Source: an uncultured Ruminococcus sp. (GTDB lineage: Bacteria > Bacillota > Clostridia > Lachnospirales > Lachnospiraceae). Taken from it: a stretch of 64,000 nucleotides of DNA. Below the pieces are notes generated by a model. That model was given only the letters and a program-made list of their open reading frames with translations, was not told the origin of the DNA and searched no databases. The position numbers and the translations under genes are program-made. Shown piece by piece: positions 8,101 through 17,452 of the stretch (positions within the stretch are counted from its first letter, which is position 1; each line of letters starts with the position of its first letter). The stretch spans positions 3,702 to 67,701 of the forward strand of contig UQKK01000018.1 of the NCBI GenBank assembly GCA_900541505.1, in the 5' to 3' direction.

Positions 8101-9958
8101 GTATCAGGCAGACCGCCCGCCCTTCCTTGGCATCCAGCATAAGGCGGGTGAGCGTGCCGGACATATCATAGACTTTCACAATATCGGACAGTTCTGTCTC
8201 ATCCGGGAACAATTCGTTCAATATTTCCGGACAGGTTTTCAAAAGCTCCGGGCGGTAAATCTTTGTCTTGCTGTTTTCATTGATGGCGCCGTAATACACA
8301 TCCGCCTCCACCAAATCCTGGAACATATGGCTTCCGTAGGACAGCTCCGGGCGATATCCCGCCTTGCTGTATGCCACCTCACAGATGGCGATAAACTGGC
8401 TGATATCCGCGTAGACCACCGGCACCCCCAGCTCCGGCGAGGATGTACCGATGCGCCCCGGTACGAGCAGCATAAGCTTCTTATCTTCCTCCTCATAGTA
8501 CTGATTAATCCGACTGATGAGTCTTCCCACATCCGGTTTCTTCGCATAAGGACACTCATAATACGTCTGCGGGTCCACCCACACAATGCGGTCCAGCCTT
8601 TCCTCCTTGGACCTGCGCATGGAAGTCCTGCGCACATCGAAAAGAAATTCCTCTGTCCGGTCCTCCGGTATCTGTATCTGCTCTGATGCGGAGGTCTGCA
8701 AAGGACGGCACTGCAGGAGATTTACCCGGAACACGCCCTTATACGGACTCGCCACAGCGAACTCCACATCCACCGGACGCTCATATTCCTTCTCCAGCAT
8801 TTTCAGCGTCTTTCTCATCATGCGGATAAACTCCGTCTTATCCACCAATCCCTGGCAGTCCGCAAAATAAATCTTGCGGTACTTTCCGCGCTGGGCAAGA
8901 AGATATTCTGCCTCCGTATCATGGCTTAACACCAGTTTTTTCTGCCAGTCCGGAAGCAGCTCTATGATTCTGTCAAGAGGCACTGTCCTGTGGCAGGCTT
9001 CTTCTAAATCCAGCACATCCACCTGCCTCTGGGAAAATTTGTGGCGTTCCGCTATGGTTGTGCGCATATTCGCCTGTGCCCGGTCAAGCCCCACCAGTCT
9101 GGGATAGTCCCCCGGCGTCCGCTCCACCGCTCTCGTCCCAAGTCCTGCCACAATACGCAGCATCCCGGCATCCGGATTTAAGTGCTCCATCCATTTATAA
9201 GGATTGTAAGAGCAGCCCATACCTGCTGCCACCGGCATGTAATAGTTTCCATAGCGCTGTCCTTCCACCTTCTGCACAAGGAGCGCCATCTGCTCATCCG
9301 CCCCTAAAAGCTTTCTCTTTCTTCTATATTCTAACGCGGAGGGATTCATGGTGCTGGCATATACCTTTCGCACCGCCTCCTCCAGCTCATATAGTCTCTC
9401 TTCTTCCGTGCCCTGGCTCATGCAGAAAATAGATTCATATTTCCCGGAAAAAGCATTTCCGTATCCATCCTCCAAAAAACTGCTGGAGCGCACGATGATG
9501 GGAGTCTTGTCATAATGCCGGACAATCTGCAAGAGTCCTTCCCTGATTTTCTCTGAAAACGTTCCGTTTCGCAGACGCTCTTTCAGCACCTCAATTTCTT
9601 TAAAGCGTTCCTTTTCCTGCCTCTGCTTTTCCCTGAGTGCAAGGCACTCATTCTCCCTCACATACTCATAGAACACATCCGACCCGATAAAATAAGAATC
9701 GTGCGGCTCCAGCCATTCCACATATTCCGGCAGAATACTCTCTATCAGTTTTCTCGCCGCCAGAAGCCCGCACGCCTTTCCTCCGATGAGTCCTCCGCCA
9801 ATCCGCCGCTTGGCTATCTTCTGAAAATCCGTTTCCTCAAAATGCTTTAAAATCAGATTCTCCATGCGGCTCTCTGTTGTCATCATCTCATTACAAATCT
9901 GCTTTTTCTCTTCCTCGCCAAGCTTTTGTCCGCTCCACAATACATCCCATGCACTCAT
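8084..9958 (-). CDS. PEP synthase/PPDK-type ATP-binding domain protein without swivel domain
   Basis: A 624-residue protein whose region of about residues 45-420 matches the ATP-grasp nucleotide-binding module of pyruvate phosphate dikinase and PEP synthase (PF01326): GGGLIGGKACGL, then IIVRSSSFLEDGYGNAFSGK, the phosphate-binding block. No phosphohistidine swivel motif (GG-x-x-SH) and no PEP/pyruvate barrel are visible, and the C-terminus (420-624) is not recognisable. Real dikinases are about 800-900 residues, so this protein probably does not make PEP by itself. An in-frame stop nine nt before the ATG shows the N-terminus is complete. It follows a LysR gene by 9 nt and is likely co-transcribed with it. 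Function unknown. Confidence 0.75.
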   Translation of the reverse strand: MSAWDVLWSGQKLGEEEKKQICNEMMTTESRMENLILKHFEETDFQKIAKRRIGGGLIGGKACGLLAARKLIESILPEYVEWLEPHDSYFIGSDVFYEYVRENECLALREKQRQEKERFKEIEVLKERLRNGTFSEKIREGLLQIVRHYDKTPIIVRSSSFLEDGYGNAFSGKYESIFCMSQGTEEERLYELEEAVRKVYASTMNPSALEYRRKRKLLGADEQMALLVQKVEGQRYGNYYMPVAAGMGCSYNPYKWMEHLNPDAGMLRIVAGLGTRAVERTPGDYPRLVGLDRAQANMRTTIAERHKFSQRQVDVLDLEEACHRTVPLDRIIELLPDWQKKLVLSHDTEAEYLLAQRGKYRKIYFADCQGLVDKTEFIRMMRKTLKMLEKEYERPVDVEFAVASPYKGVFRVNLLQCRPLQTSASEQIQIPEDRTEEFLFDVRRTSMRRSKEERLDRIVWVDPQTYYECPYAKKPDVGRLISRINQYYEEEDKKLMLLVPGRIGTSSPELGVPVVYADISQFIAICEVAYSKAGYRPELSYGSHMFQDLVEADVYYGAINENSKTKIYRPELLKTCPEILNELFPDETELSDIVKVYDMSGTLTRLMLDAKEGRAVCLIQKKNP

Positions 9959-9967
9959 GCTATGCCC

Positions 9968-10930
9968 TCACTCTCTTTCCTTTTCCTCTTCGTTTTCCGG
10001 TATCGCGCGTTTGATAAATTCTGACATACTTCTGGTCAGATATTTATTTTTCCTGTAATACAGATAAACCTCCCTGACTGTCTCCGGGTCATCGACCTTA
10101 TAAAAGACCACACTTTCATCTGACGGCAGGCTCTTTACCACTGTGTCGCTGACAAAAGACGCCCCCATGCCGTACTCTGTCAGATGATAGGTCGTCAGAA
10201 GCTGATTCAATTTCAGCGAATAATTAGGCTGGAATCCCGCTCTCCTGCAGATTGCCTCCACACGCTCTCTTGTATCATTGTGCGCGCGGAGCACCACAAA
10301 CGGGTCCCCCTCGAATTTCTTCAGAGGTACACCGGGAAATGCCGGGTCCAGATGCCGGTTGTTCCGAATATCTTCCGCGGTCATCCGGTATTTCTTCGCC
10401 TTTTTATTGCTCTCAAAAGATGCCGGGACCGCCAACACAAGGTGCTCCTCCATAAAAATCCGCTTCTCGTAAATCTTTTCATCTAATATGTAATTATCAA
10501 TCAGAATATCCAGCTCACCGACAAACAGCTTCTCTTCCAGGAGCGGAGTATGCCCCTCGAACAGGCTGATTTTGACATGGGGATAGTCATCCCGGAATTT
10601 TTTAATAATGGGCGGGATGATAAACGCCGAAAACAGATAGGTGCCTCCCACAGAAAGATGACCTGTCTTCAACTCTGAGAGATTGCCCACATAATAGGCA
10701 AATTCATCTTCTAAATCCATAATCTTCTCCGCTGTCTTAATATACTTCTTTCCGCACTCTGTCAGTTGGATGGGATTCATGCTGCGGTCAAACAGCGGCA
10801 TGCCGATTTTCGCCTCTATTTTCTTAATCATGGCGCTCAGCGCCGGCTGGGAAATGTATAAACTCTCCGCAGCTTTGGAAAAACTTCTCTCTTTATATAC
10901 CTCATAAACATAGTTCATTCCGCTGAACAT
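9968..10930 (-). CDS. LysR-type regulator, divergent from aspartate aminotransferase-GDH
   Basis: A 320-residue LysR protein: N-terminal helix-turn-helix (RSFSKAAESLYI, SQPALSAMIKKIEAKIG) and a substrate-binding domain to about residue 300. The start at 10930 has GGAGGAG about 10 nt upstream; MNYVYE four codons later is an alternative. Its leader contains a perfect 18-bp palindrome, a candidate autoregulatory site. It is divergent from the transamination/glutamate-dehydrogenase operon and runs into the PPDK-like gene, so it may couple nitrogen and carbon supply. This last point is inference. Confidence 0.88.
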   Translation of the reverse strand: MFSGMNYVYEVYKERSFSKAAESLYISQPALSAMIKKIEAKIGMPLFDRSMNPIQLTECGKKYIKTAEKIMDLEDEFAYYVGNLSELKTGHLSVGGTYLFSAFIIPPIIKKFRDDYPHVKISLFEGHTPLLEEKLFVGELDILIDNYILDEKIYEKRIFMEEHLVLAVPASFESNKKAKKYRMTAEDIRNNRHLDPAFPGVPLKKFEGDPFVVLRAHNDTRERVEAICRRAGFQPNYSLKLNQLLTTYHLTEYGMGASFVSDTVVKSLPSDESVVFYKVDDPETVREVYLYYRKNKYLTRSMSEFIKRAIPENEEEKERE

Positions 10931-10947
10931 GGGGCTTTTCTCCTCCT

Positions 10948-10965
10948 TATAACCGTTTGGTTATA
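10948..10965. promoter_or_regulatory. Perfect palindrome, candidate LysR operator 1
   Basis: TATAACC and GGTTATA arms around GTTT, 18 nt upstream of the LysR start. LysR proteins bind T-N11-A dyads; this fits that shape. Confidence 0.5.
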
Positions 10966-10974
10966 TTTGCCATA

Positions 10975-10990
10975 CAAATATAAATATTTG
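10975..10990. promoter_or_regulatory. Second palindrome, candidate LysR operator 2
   Basis: CAAATA and TATTTG arms around TAAA. It overlaps the first bases of the -35 of the rightward promoter, a position suited to control of the aminotransferase-GDH operon. Confidence 0.45.
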
Positions 10991-11016
10991 CTTCTATTTT
11001 AGAACCTTTTTATAAT
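10988..11016 (+). promoter_or_regulatory. Promoter of the aminotransferase-gdh operon
   Basis: TTGCTT (10988-10993), 17-bp spacer, TATAAT (11011-11016); transcription would start near 11022, 65 nt before the first gene. Confidence 0.6.
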
Positions 11017-11086
11017 AAAAGCAAGAAAAACAAATGGACCATTTGAAAGACTTTCAACAAAGCATTTCAGTAAAAAGGAGGGTATT

Positions 11087-12376
11087 ATGAAAAATTTCAC
11101 TGAAGCTTCTGCGGCGGAATTAAAGACCATGCTCAAAGAGCTCAAAGAACGGTATGATTCCTTCTGCGCGCAGAACTTAAAACTTAACATGGCACGCGGT
11201 AAGCCGGCGCCTTCCCAGCTTGACTTATGTGAGCCTCTTCTCGGCAAGATGGACTCCTACACACTGGAGGATGGGACAGACGCCCGCAACTACGGAATCC
11301 TCGATGGTATCCCTGAATGCCGCCGTCTGTTGGGAGAGACACTGGGGATTGCCCCGGACCAGATTATCATCGGAGGCAATGCCAGCCTGAACGTTATGTT
11401 CGATACTCTGTCTTTCCTCTGCATGTTCGGCACTGAGGGCAAAGAACCTTGGCTTTACCATAAATTTTCCGGCAATCCGGTAAAATTCCTCTGCCCGGTT
11501 CCCGGTTATGACCGCCACTTTACGATTTGCGAAGAATTGGGAATCGAGATGATTCCGGTTCCACTCCTCGAAGATGGTCCGGATATGGACGCAGTGAAGG
11601 AACTCGCTGCAAAAGACCCTTATATCAAAGGAATCTGGTGCGTACCGCTCCACTCCAATCCGCAGGGCGTTTGCTACAGCGATAAAGTCGTTGACGAACT
11701 TGCCTCCATGGAGACAGCGGCAGAAGATTTCAGAATCTTCTGGGACAACGCTTACGGTATCCACCATATTTATGAAGAAGTACCGCTCAAGAATATCCTC
11801 GATGCGTGCAGCGCTGCCGGTCATCCGAACCGCGCTTACTACTTCTTCTCAACTTCGAAAATCAGCTTCCCGGGCGCAGGCGTCTCTTTAGTCGCTTCCT
11901 CCCCGGATAATATAAAGGAACTGAAAAAACACATGTCCGCTCAGACCATCGGTCATGACAAGTTAAACCAGTTAAGGCATGTACAGTTCTTCAAGACACC
12001 GGAGAACTTAAAGAACCACATGAAGCTTCTCGCCAAACAGCTCCGTCCGAAATTTGACGCTGTGCTGGACAAGTTAGAGACAAACCTTGCCGGAACCGGT
12101 CTTGCTTCCTGGAGTACTCCGAAGGGAGGATATTTCGTTTCTCTCGACACGCTCCCCGGATGTGCAAAACGCACCGTACAGCTCGCGAAAGACGCAGGAG
12201 TCGTCATGACAGGAGCAGGCGCTACGTATCCTTACGGGAAAGACCCCAAGGACAGCAACATCCGTATCGCCCCGACTTACCCGACCTTGGGAGAGCTGGA
12301 GCAGGCAATGGATATCTTTACTGTATGTGTACAGATTGCAGGTATTGAAAAATTATTAAGTGATAAAGGAGAATAA
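11087..12376 (+). CDS. PLP-dependent aspartate aminotransferase (MocR-like/type 1c)
   Basis: A 429-residue fold-type I aminotransferase with a strong ribosome site (AAGGAGGG). The PLP lysine is in FSTSKISFPGAG (about residue 254), the Asp-Asn-Ala-Tyr segment contacts the cofactor (WDNAYGIHH), and RIAPTYP near the C-terminus carries the carboxylate-binding Arg. The length and the MARGKP/NYGILDG blocks fit the family annotated as aspartate aminotransferase (PF12897) rather than classic AspC. It probably interconverts aspartate plus 2-oxoglutarate with oxaloacetate plus glutamate. The next gene, glutamate dehydrogenase, begins 6 nt after its stop; together they allow amino nitrogen to be exchanged between aspartate and ammonia. 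Confidence 0.85.
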   Translation: MKNFTEASAAELKTMLKELKERYDSFCAQNLKLNMARGKPAPSQLDLCEPLLGKMDSYTLEDGTDARNYGILDGIPECRRLLGETLGIAPDQIIIGGNASLNVMFDTLSFLCMFGTEGKEPWLYHKFSGNPVKFLCPVPGYDRHFTICEELGIEMIPVPLLEDGPDMDAVKELAAKDPYIKGIWCVPLHSNPQGVCYSDKVVDELASMETAAEDFRIFWDNAYGIHHIYEEVPLKNILDACSAAGHPNRAYYFFSTSKISFPGAGVSLVASSPDNIKELKKHMSAQTIGHDKLNQLRHVQFFKTPENLKNHMKLLAKQLRPKFDAVLDKLETNLAGTGLASWSTPKGGYFVSLDTLPGCAKRTVQLAKDAGVVMTGAGATYPYGKDPKDSNIRIAPTYPTLGELEQAMDIFTVCVQIAGIEKLLSDKGE

Positions 12377-12382
12377 AGAATC

Positions 12383-13645
12383 ATGGCAAATACATATAAT
12401 CCCTATGATAACGTGTTAAAAACTGTGAAAGACGCAGCAGATATCCTCGGATATTCCGACAGCGATATCGAGGCAATCAAATTCCCGGAGCGTGAATTAA
12501 AGGTCGCTATCCCGGTTTGCATGGACGATGGAACCACACACGTATTTGAAGGCTACCGTATCCAGCACTCCACATCCAGAGGTCCTGCAAAGGGCGGTAT
12601 CCGTTTCCATCCGGATGTAAACGAGAGTGAAGTAAAAGCTCTGGCAGCTTGGATGACCTTCAAATGTGCGGTTGTAAACATTCCATACGGCGGCGGAAAA
12701 GGCGGCGTTGTATGTGACCCCAACAAACTGTCCGAACGCGAGCTGCGTGCCATCACAAGACGTTTCACAGCAGCTATCGCTCCCCTTATCGGACCAGACC
12801 AGGATATCCCGGCTCCGGATGTAGGAAGCAACGCAACAGTTATGGGCTGGATGATGGATACTTACAGCATGCTCAAAGGTCACTGCGTACATGGCGTTGT
12901 AACCGGAAAACCGATTGAATTAGGCGGTGCTCTTGGAAGAAACGAAGCAACAGGACGCGGTGTTATGTTCACAACAAAGAACATCCTCGGCAAAATGAAT
13001 GTTCCAGTAGAAGGCACAACCGTTGCTGTACAGGGTATGGGAAATGTTGGTAGCATCACAGCGAAACTGCTTAACGAAGAAGGAATGAAAGTCGTAGCTG
13101 TCAGCGACGTATCCGGCGGTATTTACAATCCGAACGGACTTGATATTCCTGCAATCATTGATTATCTGTCCAAAGACAGAAAGAACCTGCTCAAAGACTA
13201 CAATGAAGACGGCATGTCCAGAATCTCCAACGAAGAACTTCTGGAACTGGATGTCAAAGTACTGGTACCGGCAGCTCTGGAGAACCAGATTAACCTTAAC
13301 AACGCAGACAATATCAAAGCGGATATCATCGTTGAGGCCGCGAACGGACCAATCGCTGCAGAAGCAGACGAAATCCTGGAAAAGAAAGGTATCACTGTTG
13401 TTCCTGATATCCTTGCAAATGCCGGCGGTGTTGTTGTTTCCTACTTCGAGTGGGTACAGAACATCCAGTCTGTAAGCTGGACAGAAAAAGAAGTAAATGA
13501 AAAATTAAAGAACATCATGGACCCTGCATTCGAGGCTGTATGGGATATCGCACAGAAGAAAAATGCGACTCTGCGTACAGGCGCTTACCTCATCGCTGTG
13601 AAGCGTGTGGTTGAGGCGAAGAAAGCAAGAGCAATCTGGCCATAA
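12383..13645 (+). CDS. gdhA: Glutamate dehydrogenase, clostridial catabolic type
   Basis: A 420-residue Glu/Leu/Phe/Val dehydrogenase. The catalytic lysine region PYGGGKGGV is at about residues 101-109, a second substrate block IPAPDVGSN follows, and the Rossmann motif VQGMGNVGS (about 214-222) binds the nucleotide. The hexameric enzyme interconverts glutamate with 2-oxoglutarate and ammonia; the roughly 420-residue clostridial form is usually NAD-dependent. The ribosome site AGGAGAA lies inside the end of the preceding aminotransferase gene, so translation is coupled. A strong hairpin follows at 13805. The gene symbol may be gdhA or gluD depending on convention. Confidence 0.93.
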   Translation: MANTYNPYDNVLKTVKDAADILGYSDSDIEAIKFPERELKVAIPVCMDDGTTHVFEGYRIQHSTSRGPAKGGIRFHPDVNESEVKALAAWMTFKCAVVNIPYGGGKGGVVCDPNKLSERELRAITRRFTAAIAPLIGPDQDIPAPDVGSNATVMGWMMDTYSMLKGHCVHGVVTGKPIELGGALGRNEATGRGVMFTTKNILGKMNVPVEGTTVAVQGMGNVGSITAKLLNEEGMKVVAVSDVSGGIYNPNGLDIPAIIDYLSKDRKNLLKDYNEDGMSRISNEELLELDVKVLVPAALENQINLNNADNIKADIIVEAANGPIAAEADEILEKKGITVVPDILANAGGVVVSYFEWVQNIQSVSWTEKEVNEKLKNIMDPAFEAVWDIAQKKNATLRTGAYLIAVKRVVEAKKARAIWP

Positions 13646-13804
13646 GTTCACATTTTGTTCATTTATCTTTTAAAAAACATTCATTTTCTTATCACGGTTT
13701 CTTCATCTCTGTTGACTATACTGTGTATATCAGATGAAGAACAAGTGAATAAGACGTTACCAAGTATGAATCATACTATTTTGAATAAACTTTTTCATAA
13801 TACA

Positions 13805-13857
13805 TGCCAGGGGCTGATTACCAGCCACCTGGCATCCTCCCTTTTAAGGGGAATTTT
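13805..13857 (+). terminator. Terminator hairpins after gdh
   Basis: TGCCAGGGGCTG pairs with CAGCCACCTGGCA (13805-13834, one bulged A); a second small CCCTTTTAAGGGG stem then leads into a short T run near 13857. The intergenic stretch 13646-13912 holds nothing else I recognise. Confidence 0.65.
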
Positions 13858-13912
13858 TAAGTGCCGGCTTATGTTGGCGCTCTTTTTATTTGTATACACC
13901 ACTTTTTCTATC

Positions 13913-16087
13913 TTATTTTCCCTTTTTTGCCCTGTATCTTGCCGCGCAGACAACTCCTGTCAAACTCCCTACAGCAAGCAATATACCCGCTGCCACGCCG
14001 CTGGAGGATGGTTTTTTTGTTCCGTCTGTCTGCCCGTCTTTGTCTTTCCTCCCGAAAATCTTCCCAAGCCTCCCGGTCGCGCTTTCCCCGACTTTCCCTC
14101 TCTTCTCAATCCGGAAAACCAGTTCCGCCTTATCTGTATTGCCTGCCAAATCCTCGGATGACACCTCTATCCGATAGTTTCCAGGTTCCTCAAACTCATA
14201 CTGCAGAATACGGCTTCCGGGCTGAAACACCTTGCGCTCGTTGTTGACGGTGACGTTTTTCATCTGCGCGCCTTCCTCTTCCACCCAAATGTCCAGTGTT
14301 ACTTTCTCTCCGTAGACCCCTCCGTTCTTCGCCCCCTTAAAAGAAATTTGCGGCGCGGTGTGGTCAATGGTAAAGATTGCCTCCGCGGAAGACTCGTTTC
14401 CCGCCTCGTCTCTCGCCAAAACCTGCAGAATCCTGACTCCCTCCAGAGTAATCCGCTCTCCCGCCAGGTAAGGATTCCCGTCCAGGTACATCTGGTAAGT
14501 ATACCCGCTGAAGTCCCTTATCATCTCTTCCTCTCCGTAATTCCATTCAAAATAAGGAATCCATGTCCCATTCAACTGGTCCACGTAACGTATGACAGGG
14601 CTTGTCTTGTCCACAGTAAAATGCATCTCTGTTTCTGTTATATGTCCCGCCAGGTCTGTCGCTTTCAGATAACAGGTATAATATCCTTCTTCCGCAAAGC
14701 TTTGCTTAGCTGTCCATGTGCCTCCCTCCTTTTCCCACACTGCCGGGTATTCTGCCGTCACATCCTCTGCTTTTTCTGATTCCTCGCTCTGCAAATCCGC
14801 CGCCCCTGCTTCTTCCCATGGCGTGCTGTTTCCAGAAACACTTTCTCCAGCAGGACTTACCCGGTTTATCTGCATCTGGACATCTGCCACACTGTTTTCA
14901 TCCTGTACAGTAAAAACTGCTGTGGGTGTCACTGCCGTTATGAATCCCTCGTGAACTCCCTGCACTTTAATGGTTGGCGGGGCGCAGTCAAGAAAGAGTT
15001 CTCTGCTCTGCCGGGTACAGTTTCCCGCGCAGTCCCAAACCTCCACTTCTAAGACGACCGGTCCCGCGCCCACCGAAATCTTCTCAACCGTAAAGGAAAT
15101 GGTTTCCTGCGTCATAACCTCTCCCGCTTCCGCGCTGTACGACCTCTGTACTGCCGTCTCCCCGTCTATCCGGCAGATAATTGATGACAATCCTGAACAT
15201 CTTCCCATATCATCCAACGGCTCCCACACCTGTACCAGTGCCTCCACAGACTCTGTGTACCATCCATTTCCTGTATCCGGCAGTGTAATCTGGACAGCCG
15301 GAGCCTCATTTTCACAGACAATCTCCGCAAAACAGGCAGTCTCACTTTGATTGCCTGCCATATCCACCGCGTAAGAACTCAGGCTTCCATAAAACTGCGG
15401 TCCTATGGAAATATCCCCTTCACTCCCTCTGATTCTCTGCAGTTCCCGCTCACCGCACAGGACGACGATTTCCTGTACCCCGGACACACTGTCCCGGCTG
15501 CTGACGTGGATATTTAACTCCGCGTTAGTGTATAAGATTCCATTTTCCGGCGGCAAAGGTGAAAATTCCGGTGTAAAAGGAGCTGTCCCATCCAGATAAA
15601 ATGTATATTCTTCCTCATATATCTCCGCTTCTGCCCCGCCCTCTTCCTGCACTTTACCTGCCAAGGATTCCGTATCTTTCGCGGCTTCTTTCTCTTCTAC
15701 GGCTCCTTCCTCTCCCTCATCACCTTCTGGCTCCATCCGCACTCTCACGGTATTTTTCCCTTCTGTCCAAAACTCTACAGGTACGGAATACTCTGCCTGC
15801 TCCATACCTTCTTCCAGATGCAGTATTCCTTCTTTTCGTTCACCGGAAGCGGATTCCAATATATAAACCGTGTCTGTTCTGTCTTCCGTATGGACAATGC
15901 GAATTTCCGGGGAAGCTGCAAACCATCCGTTTTCCCCATCGGGATTGGGCGCACAAATCTGCGGACACTTGTATGGTTCTGCTTCCTGCTTATCTCCGGC
16001 AGCTGCGAGAGTGACAGCCCCCGCCGCGCAGAAAAGAAAGACTGCGAGAAAACTGCCAAATACCATGTATCTCTTTCTACTTTTCAT
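13913..16087 (-). CDS. Membrane-anchored surface protein with Ig-like repeats
   Basis: A 724-residue exported protein. The start at 16087 has GGAGGTG six nt upstream and lies inside the end of the preceding pseudokinase gene. A signal peptide (residues about 5-30) is followed by an outer region with several bacterial Ig-like/OmpL47-style modules recognisable by recurring lines such as AVDMAGNQSE, VWDCAGNCT, ATDLAGHITE, ARDEAGNES and SEDLAGNTDK, each about 80-120 residues apart, and YLDGTAPF/TIDHTAPQ joints. A long acidic stretch lies around 110-150. A hydrophobic helix near 695-717 and a basic tail anchor it, so it faces outward. Likely an adhesin, stalk or polymer-binding partner of the adjacent membrane pseudokinase. 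Confidence 0.75.
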   Translation of the reverse strand: MKSRKRYMVFGSFLAVFLFCAAGAVTLAAAGDKQEAEPYKCPQICAPNPDGENGWFAASPEIRIVHTEDRTDTVYILESASGERKEGILHLEEGMEQAEYSVPVEFWTEGKNTVRVRMEPEGDEGEEGAVEEKEAAKDTESLAGKVQEEGGAEAEIYEEEYTFYLDGTAPFTPEFSPLPPENGILYTNAELNIHVSSRDSVSGVQEIVVLCGERELQRIRGSEGDISIGPQFYGSLSSYAVDMAGNQSETACFAEIVCENEAPAVQITLPDTGNGWYTESVEALVQVWEPLDDMGRCSGLSSIICRIDGETAVQRSYSAEAGEVMTQETISFTVEKISVGAGPVVLEVEVWDCAGNCTRQSRELFLDCAPPTIKVQGVHEGFITAVTPTAVFTVQDENSVADVQMQINRVSPAGESVSGNSTPWEEAGAADLQSEESEKAEDVTAEYPAVWEKEGGTWTAKQSFAEEGYYTCYLKATDLAGHITETEMHFTVDKTSPVIRYVDQLNGTWIPYFEWNYGEEEMIRDFSGYTYQMYLDGNPYLAGERITLEGVRILQVLARDEAGNESSAEAIFTIDHTAPQISFKGAKNGGVYGEKVTLDIWVEEEGAQMKNVTVNNERKVFQPGSRILQYEFEEPGNYRIEVSSEDLAGNTDKAELVFRIEKRGKVGESATGRLGKIFGRKDKDGQTDGTKKPSSSGVAAGILLAVGSLTGVVCAARYRAKKGK

Positions 16088-17393
16088 CCTTCCCACCTCC
16101 GCTTTCCTTCTCCTGTGCTGCCCGGTATTCTTCTACCAATCCCTCAACTTCTTCTGATTTCCCGATTTTCTGAAGCAGTGCTTCGCCTGTCAGGACTGCC
16201 TGTGCATACAGCCCCTGCTCCGCTTCCAGCTTCATCTTCTTGATTCCTGCCATCTCGATACGCTCGGGCTGTTCCTCTATCTCACACAGTCTGCCGTAGG
16301 CATAAGCCGCCTCCGTATCCATCTCCTCCCGCTCATAAGCGGCGGACAGACATCGCAGAATTTCCGCCTCCATCTCCTTTCCGCGCACGATGACTTCCTG
16401 GTTGCCGCTGGAGGTATTCAAAAGAAGCCCTTCTCTCAAAGATTCTGTGAGGCGCTCTGCCTCTGTCATGTCCAAGCCCGTCTCCCCAGTCTGCCCCTCT
16501 GCGGTCTCTCCCTCCGAGTTCTTCTCCTCTGAACTTTTCTCATCATCCGTTGGCTCATCAGCAGTCTTCCCGGTATCCGGTGACACCGCCGAATCTGTCC
16601 CGCTGTGCACAGTCTGCCCTGCCAGGCTGTCCTCTGTTGTGTCGCCGTATCCTTTTGCCTCTCCATATACCTCGCTCTGGTCCGTCAAGACAAAGACCGA
16701 GACTGCCAGGGCGCACAGAACCAATGCGGTAATCCCCACGACCGCAAATCCCGCCTTTTTCCCCGGCAAAAGGGTAATTTTACTCCTTTGCTCCCTGCCG
16801 TCTGCTTCTCTTGTCTTATATACAGGCAAAGATTTTTGTACCTGCTGAAACGTCTCGAAGTTTTTCCCCGCTTCGCCTGTACATTTTTCTATCACCCGTT
16901 CCAGAGTCCTCTCCTCCCTGCGGGTGAGGGACGGCGTTGCCTGTGTGTAAGCCAGTATGAACTGCATCGTCTTTCCAAGGCAGTAGATATCCGCCGAGAC
17001 CGGGATACTCCCTCTGCGCTCCAGAACAGGCTTCACGAAACGGCTGCTTACAGAGCGAAGCTGCATACATTTCACTGCCTCCTCATTTTCCGGGGATTCC
17101 AGGTCCAAAAGCAGAAGCCTTGCCTTCCCGTCCACCAGTATGCTGTATGGATTCAGATAGCGGTAGGGCTGTCCCCTTTTGCACCTCTGGTACTGCTCCA
17201 AAAGATGACAGAGCTGTCCGAACCAATCAAAAAGGCAGCGTTTCTCCACCCGCGGATACTCTTTCAGATAATAAATCAAAAGGCTGCCCTCCACGCAGTC
17301 CAGACTTTGCCTGCACTGCGCGCCATAGTCAATAAACCGGAATACTTCATATGTCTGTTCTCTGCTCAATATTTTCCCTGCTGCGCGGCACAA
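16077..17393 (-). CDS. Membrane pseudokinase
   Basis: A protein of up to 438 residues. Residues about 15-185 resemble a protein-kinase fold without its chemistry: RYLNPYSILVDGKARLLLLDLES stands where the catalytic and DFG loops should be, with Asn in place of the catalytic Asp and Lys, DLE for DFG, and no glycine loop; SADIYCLGKTMQFIL matches the later helix F region. A TM helix follows (about 212-235), then a Ser/Glu-rich outer linker and a helical, TPR-like C-terminus. The start is uncertain: the frame opens at a TTG (17393), and another TTG lies eight codons on. EssB/YukC of type VII secretion has a similar architecture, but no secretion genes are present. Its end overlaps the Ig-like gene. 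Confidence 0.6.
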   Translation of the reverse strand: MCRAAGKILSREQTYEVFRFIDYGAQCRQSLDCVEGSLLIYYLKEYPRVEKRCLFDWFGQLCHLLEQYQRCKRGQPYRYLNPYSILVDGKARLLLLDLESPENEEAVKCMQLRSVSSRFVKPVLERRGSIPVSADIYCLGKTMQFILAYTQATPSLTRREERTLERVIEKCTGEAGKNFETFQQVQKSLPVYKTREADGREQRSKITLLPGKKAGFAVVGITALVLCALAVSVFVLTDQSEVYGEAKGYGDTTEDSLAGQTVHSGTDSAVSPDTGKTADEPTDDEKSSEEKNSEGETAEGQTGETGLDMTEAERLTESLREGLLLNTSSGNQEVIVRGKEMEAEILRCLSAAYEREEMDTEAAYAYGRLCEIEEQPERIEMAGIKKMKLEAEQGLYAQAVLTGEALLQKIGKSEEVEGLVEEYRAAQEKESGGGKDEK

Positions 17394-17417
17394 AATCCCC
17401 CTGTCACGCTTCTCTTC

Positions 17418-17452
17418 TCAACATTTGAAATACCATCAGATTCTGATGTTGA
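17418..17452. promoter_or_regulatory. Nested inverted repeats upstream of the pseudokinase gene
   Basis: TCAACAT (17418-17424) pairs with ATGTTGA (17446-17452); between them ATCAGA-T-TCTGAT forms a second dyad at 17435-17447. It lies 25-60 nt upstream of the start, so an operator or leader structure is possible. Confidence 0.4.

Noticed and set aside
13655..14161. 168-codon open frame after gdh
   Set aside because: It runs through the terminator hairpin and then opposite the Ig-like gene; no ribosome site.
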